Source of the DNA: Colwellia marinimaniae
GTDB taxonomy: Bacteria > Pseudomonadota > Gammaproteobacteria > Enterobacterales > Alteromonadaceae
DNA: 39,430 nucleotides
Assembly (NCBI RefSeq): GCF_002207865.1
Contig: NZ_BDQM01000035.1
Location: 1 to 39,430 of the forward strand
Direction: 5' to 3'
Position numbers and translations under genes: made by a program. This document shows positions 1-6,644 of this stretch, piece by piece (the stretch's first letter is position 1; the number at the start of each line of letters is the position of its first letter). Below the pieces are notes generated by a model, which was not told where the DNA came from, ran no database searches, and saw nothing but the letters and a program-made list of their open reading frames with translations.

Positions 1-135
1 ACTAATTTGCGCTAGAGTTGGTGTTAGCGGCATTGGCAGTACTCATTGACTCACGTCAACTGCGTACTTCCACTTTGCTAACACTGCATCTAGCAGCAAA
101 TTAATCTATCAATATTATAAGAAACAGTATTATTA

Positions 136-163
136 AAAAAAGGTCGCTAACGCGGCCTTTTTT
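136..163 (+). terminator. Intrinsic terminator of the gene upstream of the window
   Basis: The stem AAGGTCGC / GCGGCCTT with a TAAC loop is preceded by an A-run and followed by a T-run, so it can terminate in either direction. It lies about 100 bp before epmA. It most likely ends a gene whose body is left of the window; I cannot identify a coding tail in bases 1-110. Confidence 0.8.
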
Positions 164-265
164 GATCTTGTTCGCGCTGAATAATGTGCGGGATTGAAAT
201 CCAGCCTACAGTGATCGAATTTATGTAGGCGGGAACTTGTTCGCGCAGATTAACGAGGAAATACG

Positions 266-1243
266 ATGAACTGGCAAGCAACACTTTCATGGAAAAATGC
301 ACAAAAAAGAGCGCAGATACTGCAACAAATAAGACAGTTTTTTGCTGAACGCCAAGTGGTCGAGGTGGAAACACCAGCGCTATCTCAGGGCACAGTGACT
401 GATGTCTATTTAGATGCCTTTACCTGTCAGTATAGCTTTCTAGCAGACAGCACTGCTGGTCATTCAACTAGCTTATATTTACAAACATCGCCAGAGTTTC
501 ACATGAAGCGTCTACTTGCTTGCGGATATGGCTGTATTTTCCAAATAGCCAAGGCATTTCGTCATGAGGAATCAGGTCGTAACCACAACCCTGAGTTTAC
601 AATGCTTGAATGGTACCGTATTGGCTTTGATCAGTTTGATTTGATGCATGAGGTGGCAGAGCTATTACAAGTCGTTTTAGGCGGTAATAGGGCACTATTT
701 TCTAGCTACCAAGATATATTTATGCAAACAGTCGCCGTTGATCCATTAACAGTAAATTTTGCTGAGCTGGTTGAGGTATTAAATAAATATGATAAAAGTG
801 CAGACTGGCTAATTGAAATGCAAGACACAGACTTACTGCTGCAATTTATTTTTACCGAGCTTATCGAGCCAACAATTGGTATCAACCAACCACAATTTAT
901 CTACGACTTTCCAATTACCCAGGCATCACTGGCTCGAGTATCGCCAGAAGATTCACGGGTAGCACAACGATTTGAATGTTATTACCATGGTATTGAGCTG
1001 GTAAACGGCTTTAATGAATTAACTGATGCTAACGAGCAACAAATCAGATTCGAACAAGATAATGCTAAAAGAGCAGCGCAAGGCTTGAGTACCAGACCAA
1101 TAGATAAAAACTTTATCGCTGCTTTAACACATGGCTTACCACAGTGTTCAGGTGTCGCATTAGGGATTGACCGACTAGTGATGCTAGCGCTTGATATCAA
1201 AAAAATCAGTGAAGTGCAGAGTTTTTCAATAGAACGAGCCTAG
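266..1243 (+). CDS. epmA: Elongation factor P lysine ligase EpmA (PoxA/GenX/YjeA)
   Basis: This is a class II lysyl-tRNA synthetase paralogue that attaches (R)-beta-lysine to the conserved lysine of elongation factor P, helping ribosomes through polyproline stretches. It has the family length of 325 residues and no N-terminal anticodon-binding domain, which separates it from true LysRS. The class II motif 2 is at FRHEE (98-102), followed by NPEFTMLEWY (108-117). Motif 3 is at GIDR (300-303). A GAGGAA ribosome site lies about 8 bases before the ATG. It is monocistronic between two terminators. epmB and efp are not in the window. Identification rests on strong end-to-end resemblance to the E. 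coli protein. Confidence 0.96.
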   Translation: MNWQATLSWKNAQKRAQILQQIRQFFAERQVVEVETPALSQGTVTDVYLDAFTCQYSFLADSTAGHSTSLYLQTSPEFHMKRLLACGYGCIFQIAKAFRHEESGRNHNPEFTMLEWYRIGFDQFDLMHEVAELLQVVLGGNRALFSSYQDIFMQTVAVDPLTVNFAELVEVLNKYDKSADWLIEMQDTDLLLQFIFTELIEPTIGINQPQFIYDFPITQASLARVSPEDSRVAQRFECYYHGIELVNGFNELTDANEQQIRFEQDNAKRAAQGLSTRPIDKNFIAALTHGLPQCSGVALGIDRLVMLALDIKKISEVQSFSIERA

Positions 1244-1314
1244 CAGTAAATAACACAAAAATAAGATACAGCCATGTCGAGTTTACCCCAGGGTTTTGTT
1301 AAGACAGCTTCGTG

Positions 1315-1343
1315 CGCTAAGGGGACTTTAGCGTTAATTTTTT
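1315..1343 (+). terminator. Terminator after epmA
   Basis: The stem CGCTAA / TTAGCG with a 7-nt loop is followed by TTAATTTTTT. It lies about 70 bp past the epmA stop and marks the left edge of the accessory islet. Confidence 0.7.
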
Positions 1344-1450
1344 AGCCATATGTTTTCTAATGAATCACTTGTGTCATGTTACACTGAAAATGATGGTACG
1401 GAGATTACTGTGAATTCTCCATAATAAGATTTTAGCTGGATTCAGTACAC

Positions 1451-2320
1451 ATGGAGGTTACCTTGGAAACTATAGAGCAATGTAATAGTAGAAATATTCC
1501 ATTACCAATTCAGAGAGAAGTTCGTCAACGATGTGGTTTTGGTTGCGTTATTTGTGGAATACCGCTTTATGAATATGAGCACATGGAAGAATGGGCAGAA
1601 GTTCAACGACATGTTTCTGATGAAATAACATTACTCTGCGACCAACATCACAGAGAAAAAACAGGTGGTCTATTACCAAAAGAAGTTGTAAGCCTTGCTA
1701 ATGAAAACCCACACAATTTGAAGGAAGGTGTTTCTAAACCATATAACTTACATTTTGCAGGAAGCACTGTAACGATCGAAATTGGTAGTAATACCTTTAC
1801 TTGTCAAGATCAAGGATATGGCACTGCAATGGTTCCGATTAGTGTTGATGGAACACCATTGATTGGTCTAATTTTGGCTGATGAGCATTTATTACTTAAT
1901 CTTGTTATTTTTGATGAGTTCAATTCTCCAGTTCTACATATCAAAAACAATCAACTTTATTACTCTACTGAATCTTGGGATATTCAATTAGTTGGTACGA
2001 CTCTGACAGTCAGGGAAGCTCATAGAAAAATTTTAATTGAAATAAAATTTTGCCCTCCTAACAAAGTTATTATTAATCGTGGTAGATTTTTAAGGAATGG
2101 TGTAGAAATTTTAGTTCGCCCTAAAAATATACTAATTACAAATAATTCATTTCTAATTAGTGGTAACAGTGTTACAAATTGTTTTGGCGGATTAATTATC
2201 GGTCACCACGATAAACCTATTGGTGGCTTTATGGCAATAGGTAGTATACCTCGATATATGGGGGACAGAAAAGAAGCTCTAAAATTTGAAAAAGAGTCTT
2301 TGAATCGTATTGACGAATAA
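1451..2320 (+). CDS. HNH endonuclease-like protein with an unknown C-terminal domain
   Basis: The N-terminal 75 residues look like a zinc-supported HNH nuclease fold. There is a CxxC pair at C32/C35, an acidic-His segment YEH (42-44) in the usual DH place, and C63 followed by H66 and H67. Residues 80-289 are rich in beta-forming hydrophobic and Gly/Asn residues, and I recognise no family there. Start choice is open. The ATG at 1451 has no ribosome site, but GGAGGT at 1453-1458 is ideally placed for an in-frame TTG at 1463, giving 285 residues. The gene is AT-rich compared with epmA and cysJIH and sits in an accessory islet, which suggests transfer. Nuclease activity, target and any defence role are inferred. 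Confidence 0.72.
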   Translation: MEVTLETIEQCNSRNIPLPIQREVRQRCGFGCVICGIPLYEYEHMEEWAEVQRHVSDEITLLCDQHHREKTGGLLPKEVVSLANENPHNLKEGVSKPYNLHFAGSTVTIEIGSNTFTCQDQGYGTAMVPISVDGTPLIGLILADEHLLLNLVIFDEFNSPVLHIKNNQLYYSTESWDIQLVGTTLTVREAHRKILIEIKFCPPNKVIINRGRFLRNGVEILVRPKNILITNNSFLISGNSVTNCFGGLIIGHHDKPIGGFMAIGSIPRYMGDRKEALKFEKESLNRIDE

Positions 2321-2337
2321 TGCAATTAACAAATTAT

Positions 2338-2408
2338 TTAAAAGGGCAAGAAAAGTTGGCTTTTGCTCCTTAATATCTTATTTTAGCCAACTATTTTTTG
2401 CCTCTTAA
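2338..2408. repeat. 71-bp imperfect palindrome between the HNH and HEPN genes
   Basis: Nested arms are AGTTGGCT (2354-2361) with AGCCAACT (2385-2392), and TTAAAAGGGCAA (2338-2349) with TTGCCTCTTAA (2398-2408). They fold into a long imperfect stem with a 23-nt AT-rich loop. It could be a terminator or a structured 5' leader. The size and layout recall an integron attC site, but the flanking GTTRRRY core is not convincing. Confidence 0.5.
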
Positions 2409-2449
2409 TGGGGACTATGTACCTAGGTGTTATCTTAAGTGTATCCTTT

Positions 2450-2866
2450 ATGAATAAATTCGATTTAGAAAAATTAGTTGAGATAAGAGTTACTGAAGCT
2501 CAAGTATTATTAGCGTCAAATAATTTTCATGGTGCTTATTACTTGGCGGGTTATGCTTTAGAATGTGCATTCAAAGCTTGTATCGCAAAACAAGTGAAAG
2601 AGTATGACTTTCCTAGTAAACAATTAGCAAATGCTAGTCATACTCATAAACTCTCAGAGTTATTGGCAACGGCTGGTTTAAAGCAAAAATTGAATCAAAA
2701 AGAAAAAGAAGACCAAGAGTTTAGTTTAAACTGGGCTGTTGCAAAAGATTGGTCTGAAGTTTCTAGATACGACTGCACAATAGAACAAACAAGAGCGACA
2801 GACTTATTTAATGCTGTTACAGATAATGAATCAGGAATATTGGCATGGCTAAAGACATATTGGTAA
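2450..2866 (+). CDS. HEPN-domain protein, first gene of a two-gene module
   Basis: This is a small helical protein of 138 residues from the ATG at 2450, with the HEPN signature GAYYLAGYALECAFKAC near residues 28-44. HEPN proteins are often RNA-acting toxins or partners of nucleotidyltransferases. I see no canonical R-x(4-6)-H ribonuclease motif, so catalysis is doubtful. The reading frame is open back to 2408, but the family normally begins a few residues before the helix that starts DLEKLVEIR, so I prefer 2450. The next gene starts inside its last 22 nt, which implies translational coupling. It carries no nucleotidyltransferase neighbour, unlike MNT/HEPN pairs. Confidence 0.75.
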   Translation: MNKFDLEKLVEIRVTEAQVLLASNNFHGAYYLAGYALECAFKACIAKQVKEYDFPSKQLANASHTHKLSELLATAGLKQKLNQKEKEDQEFSLNWAVAKDWSEVSRYDCTIEQTRATDLFNAVTDNESGILAWLKTYW

Positions 2867-3255
2867 CGGAAGTTTTGTCTGAAAAGATGACAAAATCTGG
2901 TGCTCAACTAATCCATAGGTTAGATAAATTAGACTCAGAAGTTAAAAGTGCTTTTTGGTTGTTTTATCCTGACGAAAAAAGTTGGAAACTAATTATTGCG
3001 TCTCCTTTAGTTGGAAAACACGGTCCAAGAGAATTTTACAAAAGAGTTGTTTCCTCCAACAAAGATGCAAGTAAAAATGAAAATATTGTGTCATTAAATG
3101 ATGTAGGTGTTGCTAATATTGATCACCCAATTGTGCAGTTAATGAAATTCGTTATAGGAACAGGTGAAAACGATGTTTCTGAAATACGTTTTTCAAGAAA
3201 TACTATCAATGGAACTTTTATAGAAGACTGCCTAATATATCGTTCAAGCACATAA
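2845..3255 (+). CDS. Uncharacterised partner of the HEPN gene
   Basis: This 136-residue soluble protein starts inside the HEPN gene (22-nt overlap). Residues 22-63 read as a mixed alpha/beta segment, with AFWLFYPDEKSWKLIIASPL around 36-55 and then GKHGPREFYKRV. From memory, proteins with this pattern recur beside HEPN genes of the GAYYLAGYA type in many bacteria, always labelled hypothetical. It has no signal peptide, no membrane segment and no nuclease motif I recognise. As the invariant partner it may be an antitoxin, an adaptor or the second half of an RNA-handling complex. That role is inference. Confidence 0.7.
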   Translation: MAKDILVTEVLSEKMTKSGAQLIHRLDKLDSEVKSAFWLFYPDEKSWKLIIASPLVGKHGPREFYKRVVSSNKDASKNENIVSLNDVGVANIDHPIVQLMKFVIGTGENDVSEIRFSRNTINGTFIEDCLIYRSST

Positions 3256-3279
3256 GCTAATTAATAAGGACGTTATCGA

Positions 3280-3294
3280 TACAAAATCTAATCC
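3280..3294 (+). repeat. Left copy of a 15-bp direct repeat flanking the hairpin element
   Basis: The sequence TACAAAATCTAATCC occurs here and, identical, at 4003-4017. The preceding bases are also similar (GTTATCGA versus GTTACCGT). The pair encloses the structured element and could be a trace of insertion or recombination. Confidence 0.7.
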
Positions 3295-3303
3295 GAATTC
3301 ATT

Positions 3304-3327
3304 TTAGCACTGTTAGTGCTAATGTCT
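3304..3327 (+). terminator. Hairpin after the HEPN module
   Basis: The perfect 8-bp stem TTAGCACT / AGTGCTAA with a 3-nt loop lies about 50 bp past the last stop codon of the module. A pyrimidine-rich run follows. It is a plausible but weak intrinsic terminator. Confidence 0.5.
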
Positions 3328-3383
3328 CTTTTGTGGTAAAAGTGATCGTTAAATAAGTAGACCAGAGTAGATTAAAATGATTT

Positions 3384-3970
3384 GTCGCGGTGGCGACAGC
3401 ACCCAGAAGAAAGAGTGAGACTGCCTCCACTCTTTCTTCTCCCTTTGGAATCCCTCGGAGCTGCTAACAAACGTATTCTTCAATTCACTCAAGTGTTATC
3501 GATGTAACAGCGCTGATGGCACATCCATGTGCCGACATCGCTTTGTTCATCATCCCTGATGAACCTACGTGAACACTTTCACTCATTTCAGTGTTTGTTC
3601 AAGCAGAATTGGTACCTGTGGCTACTTTGGCTTTTAATAACTAACTAAGAGCTTTCTACTTGTTCTAAAAGCTCTCGTGTAATCAAGCACTCCAAATCCC
3701 ATCTCAGCAATTCAATCATCAACTAGCAATGGTAGACCTCGACCTGAGACATACGTTACATGGATGTAACTTATTAGACAATGCAGGAGCATATTGTCCT
3801 GTCGTCGAGGGCTGCCGTTGTTCATGGACGGCTTGTACCATGAGCTTAGCGGCAGGTATTGACTGTAAACTCAAAATTGATATTTATGTTTTCACTGAGT
3901 AGGGCGTCGCAGGGGTTCCAAGGGGAGGCGCGGCGGTACGTCGCCCCTTGGGTGTGGTCGCCACCGCGAC
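3384..3970. other. ORF-free hairpin-rich element closed by inverted repeats
   Basis: No protein gene is visible between 3256 and 4150. The outer ends GTCGCGGTGGCGAC (3384-3397) and its exact reverse complement (3957-3970) extend inwards to 19 of 21 matches. Inside are many hairpins. They are a 13-bp stem at 3405-3417/3428-3440; GGCACAT/ATGTGCC at 3518-3533; GTTCATCA/TGATGAAC at 3545-3564; AGAGCTTT/AAAGCTCT at 3648-3675; GTTACAT/ATGTAAC at 3755-3770; GACAA..TTGTC at 3777-3798; and CCAAGGGG/CCCCTTGG at 3918-3951. A longer-range stem, CCTCGAC 3737-3743 with GTCGAGG 3804-3810, encloses two of them. This may be a large structured RNA or a non-autonomous mobile element. Strand and expression cannot be told from sequence. 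Confidence 0.65.
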
Positions 3971-4002
3971 GCCAAGCAGGAAAATAAGCTATAAGTTACC
4001 GT

Positions 4003-4017
4003 TACAAAATCTAATCC
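4003..4017 (+). repeat. Right copy of the 15-bp direct repeat
   Basis: This copy of TACAAAATCTAATCC is identical to 3280-3294. It lies 32 bp outside the right inverted repeat of the hairpin element, whereas the left copy lies 89 bp outside the left one. It is therefore not a simple target-site duplication of that element alone. Confidence 0.7.
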
Positions 4018-4082
4018 AACCTATCAAACTAGCTGTAATAGCTAACCTCTATTTTTAACCTAGTCATAGATTAACAGGCACA

Positions 4083-4117
4083 AAAAAAGCTAAAAGATGG
4101 GCTCTTCTAGCTTTTTA
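4083..4117 (-). terminator. Terminator of the cysJIH operon
   Basis: On the minus strand the stem AAAAAGCTA / TAGCTTTTT, with an inner AAGA/TCTT pairing, is followed by a T-run. It lies about 35 bp past the cysH stop. The stem is A/T symmetric and may also block plus-strand readthrough from the islet. Confidence 0.8.
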
Positions 4118-4150
4118 TTTTAAGGCTGAGATAGGAAATTAACAGGGTAA

Positions 4151-4912
4151 TTAAATACCATCACCGTCGGTATGCAAACCACATTCACGTTGACCCGCGC
4201 CAAAACGAGTATCTTCTTCACTCATACCTAGCGTTAACGGTTTAGTACTATGCACATCACCAACCGAGACATAACCTTCATCCCAAAGTGGGTGGTAAGG
4301 TAAATTATGCTTAGTTAGATACTCATGTACGTCTTTATTAGTCCAATCAATAATTGGGTGTACTTTATAACGACCACGCAGTGTACTGACTACCGATAAA
4401 CCTTGTCGATGCGCCGACTGTTGACGTCGTATGCCGGAAAACCAAGTGTTTGCTTTAAGATCGGTTAAGCCACGCTCAAGGGGTTCAACTTTATTGCGGC
4501 GGTTATAGGTTTTCAGCGTATCATCACTTATGGCCCATTCTTCACCATACTTTGCTTGTTGCCAAGCAGTACTTTCTTTCGCTTGATAAACGTGTAAGTT
4601 CAACTTTAAGCGCTCTGTTAATTGTTCAATAAAACGGTAAGTTTCAGGAAATAAATGACCTGTATCAGTAATTAATACCGGAATATTACTATCTACTTGG
4701 GTAAGCAAGTGCAGCATTACTGCCGATTGAATACCAAAGCTAGACGATAAGACAAATTCACCCGGTAAGTTGTCCATTGCCCATTCTACCCGGGCAATAG
4801 GCGATTCTTTTTCAAGAGATTGATTCCAATCCGCTATTGAAGGGCTGGGGAATGGTGCGGTTATGGAGCTATTAATAACCCCTTCAGCAATACTTGCGCT
4901 TGCATTAGGCAT
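4151..4912 (-). CDS. cysH: Phosphoadenosine phosphosulfate (PAPS) reductase
   Basis: This enzyme reduces PAPS to sulfite and PAP using thioredoxin or glutaredoxin, in the cytoplasm. At 253 residues it is near the family length. The PP-loop-type motif SSSFGIQSAV is at residues 56-65, and DTGHLFPETY follows from residue 83. The catalytic cysteine is in the C-terminal ECGLH (C244). I chose the ATG at 4912 because it overlaps the cysI stop by 8 nt and has AGGGA about 8 bases upstream. A TTG at 4936 would add 8 residues. It is the last gene of cysJIH. The CCxxC iron-sulfur cysteine pairs of APS reductases are absent, so PAPS is the expected substrate. Confidence 0.95.
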   Translation of the reverse strand: MPNASASIAEGVINSSITAPFPSPSIADWNQSLEKESPIARVEWAMDNLPGEFVLSSSFGIQSAVMLHLLTQVDSNIPVLITDTGHLFPETYRFIEQLTERLKLNLHVYQAKESTAWQQAKYGEEWAISDDTLKTYNRRNKVEPLERGLTDLKANTWFSGIRRQQSAHRQGLSVVSTLRGRYKVHPIIDWTNKDVHEYLTKHNLPYHPLWDEGYVSVGDVHSTKPLTLGMSEEDTRFGAGQRECGLHTDGDGI

Positions 4913-6644
4913 GGTGGAAGTCCCTAAAGCTGACAATCACTTGTTCAACAATGCCCGCACGGATAACAAAGTCACCAAAGGCTTCACCGTCATTACGCTC
5001 GGCTGACCAACGTGCAGTTAATGCATCTATTTCGCTCAGCACGGCTGCTTCATCAAGATTTTCTTTATATAATTTTGGTACACGAGAGCCGGCTACATCA
5101 CTGCCTAAATACATATTGTATTTACCCGGACCTTTACCAATTAAGCCAATTTCAGCCAGCATGGCTCGACCACAGCCATTAGGGCAGCCAGTAACACGCA
5201 AGATAATACTTTCGTCTTTTAAGCCATTTTTCGTCAGGATGGCTTCAACATCATCGACTAAACCGGGTAAGTAACGCTCGGCTTCAGCCATGGCTAATGG
5301 GCAAGTTGGGAAAGAAACACAAGCCATTGAGTTCTTACGTTGATTAGAAAGACTGTCATTAATTAAGCCATGCTCGCGAGCAAGTTGCTCAATAGCGGCT
5401 TTATCTGCTTCGGCAACACCGGCAACAATTAAGTTTTGGTTTGCGGTTAAGCGGAAGTCACCTTGATGAATTTTGGCTATTTCACGCATACCGGTTTTTA
5501 ATGTTTTACCATCAAAATCAAGAATACGGCCATTTTCAATGAATAAGGTTAAATGATATTTACCATCAATACCGGCAACCCAACCAAAACTATCACCACG
5601 GGTGGTGAACTTGTATGGACGAGAATCGCTAAAGTTAATACCAGCACGACGTTCTACTTCGGCTTTGAAGGTATCAACACCCACTCGGTCTAAGGTGTAT
5701 TTAGTTTTAGCATTTTTACGGTTAACACGATTACCCCAATCACGTTGCGTAGTAACAACCGCTTCAGCAATCGCTAAGGTGTGCTCTTTCGGGATAAAAC
5801 CAAAGTCATCGGCACAACGAGGGTAAGTTGAATTATCACCATGGGTCATGGCTAAACCACCGCCAACCAGTACGTTAAAGCCGATTAATTTACCGTCTTT
5901 ACTGATGGCAACAAAGTTTAAGTCATTGGCATGCACGTCGATATCGTTATTCGGTGGAATAACCACGGTAGTTTTAAACTTACGTGGTAAATAGTTACTG
6001 CCTAAAATTGGCTCTACGACTTCACCCTCTGTTGTTTCAACACGTACTTCATCTAACCAAATTTCTGCGTAAGCACGCGTTTTTGGTAATAAATGTTCAC
6101 TGAGTTTAGTAGCCCATTCATACGCTTCTTGATGTAATTCAGACTCAACAGGGTTGGAAGTACAAAGCACGTTACGGTTAACATCACCCGCGGTAGCAAT
6201 TGAATCAAGGCCAATACTGTGTAGGGTTTGATGCATTAATTTAATGTTTGGCTTTAAAACCCCATGAAACTGAAAGGTTTGCCGAGTGGTTAAACGAATA
6301 CTACCGTACGAGGTATAGTCATCGGCAAATTTATCAATAGCCAACCATTGTATTGGGTTAATAATGCCACCGGGTAAACGCGCCCTAAGCATCACATTAT
6401 GTAATGGCTCTAACTTCTGCTTTTGACGTTCAGCACGAATATCACGATCATCTTGTTGATACATGCCGTGAGTACGAATTAACTGCGAGTTATCGCCAGT
6501 GAAGCCACCGGTCATTCTATCGGCTAGATCTTCTTTAATGGTACCACGAAGGTAGTCACTTTCTGCTTTCATGCGTTCGTTATCGGCTTGTTTACCTTCA
6601 ACAATTAATACAGGGTTTTCTACTTTGGTGAAATTGCTGCTCAT
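4905..6644 (-). CDS. cysI: Sulfite reductase (NADPH) hemoprotein beta subunit
   Basis: It reduces sulfite to sulfide with six electrons delivered by CysJ, in the cytoplasmic alpha8-beta4 complex. The protein has 579 residues, the usual size. The siroheme/4Fe-4S ligands are the two conserved pairs ACVSFPTC (C-x5-C) and GCPNGCG (C-x3-C) in the last third. Siroheme-contacting basic segments such as RLTTRQTFQFHG lie in the N-terminal half. The ATG shares one base with the cysJ stop (TAATG), with AAGGA upstream, so the two subunits are translationally coupled. cysH overlaps its 3' end by 8 nt. Confidence 0.97.
   Translation of the reverse strand: MSSNFTKVENPVLIVEGKQADNERMKAESDYLRGTIKEDLADRMTGGFTGDNSQLIRTHGMYQQDDRDIRAERQKQKLEPLHNVMLRARLPGGIINPIQWLAIDKFADDYTSYGSIRLTTRQTFQFHGVLKPNIKLMHQTLHSIGLDSIATAGDVNRNVLCTSNPVESELHQEAYEWATKLSEHLLPKTRAYAEIWLDEVRVETTEGEVVEPILGSNYLPRKFKTTVVIPPNNDIDVHANDLNFVAISKDGKLIGFNVLVGGGLAMTHGDNSTYPRCADDFGFIPKEHTLAIAEAVVTTQRDWGNRVNRKNAKTKYTLDRVGVDTFKAEVERRAGINFSDSRPYKFTTRGDSFGWVAGIDGKYHLTLFIENGRILDFDGKTLKTGMREIAKIHQGDFRLTANQNLIVAGVAEADKAAIEQLAREHGLINDSLSNQRKNSMACVSFPTCPLAMAEAERYLPGLVDDVEAILTKNGLKDESIILRVTGCPNGCGRAMLAEIGLIGKGPGKYNMYLGSDVAGSRVPKLYKENLDEAAVLSEIDALTARWSAERNDGEAFGDFVIRAGIVEQVIVSFRDFHHA

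Noticed and set aside
2..52. Tiny minus-strand ORF of 14 codons at the window edge
   Set aside because: Too short, and no ribosome site or homologue that I know.
147..374. 75-codon minus-strand frame over the epmA start
   Set aside because: It overlaps epmA and its ribosome site and has no recognisable product; a shadow frame.
2320..3300. Integron cassette array with attC sites
   Set aside because: Palindrome geometry fits loosely, but no clear GTTRRRY/RYYYAAC boxes and no integrase gene in the window. Kept only as a weak finding.
3405..3570. CRISPR array
   Set aside because: The stems are all different in sequence and spacing; there is no repeated unit with spacers and no cas gene.
3384..3970. 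Group II intron or rRNA-like fragment
   Set aside because: No reverse transcriptase frame, no recognisable domain V hairpin and no rRNA-like conserved strings.
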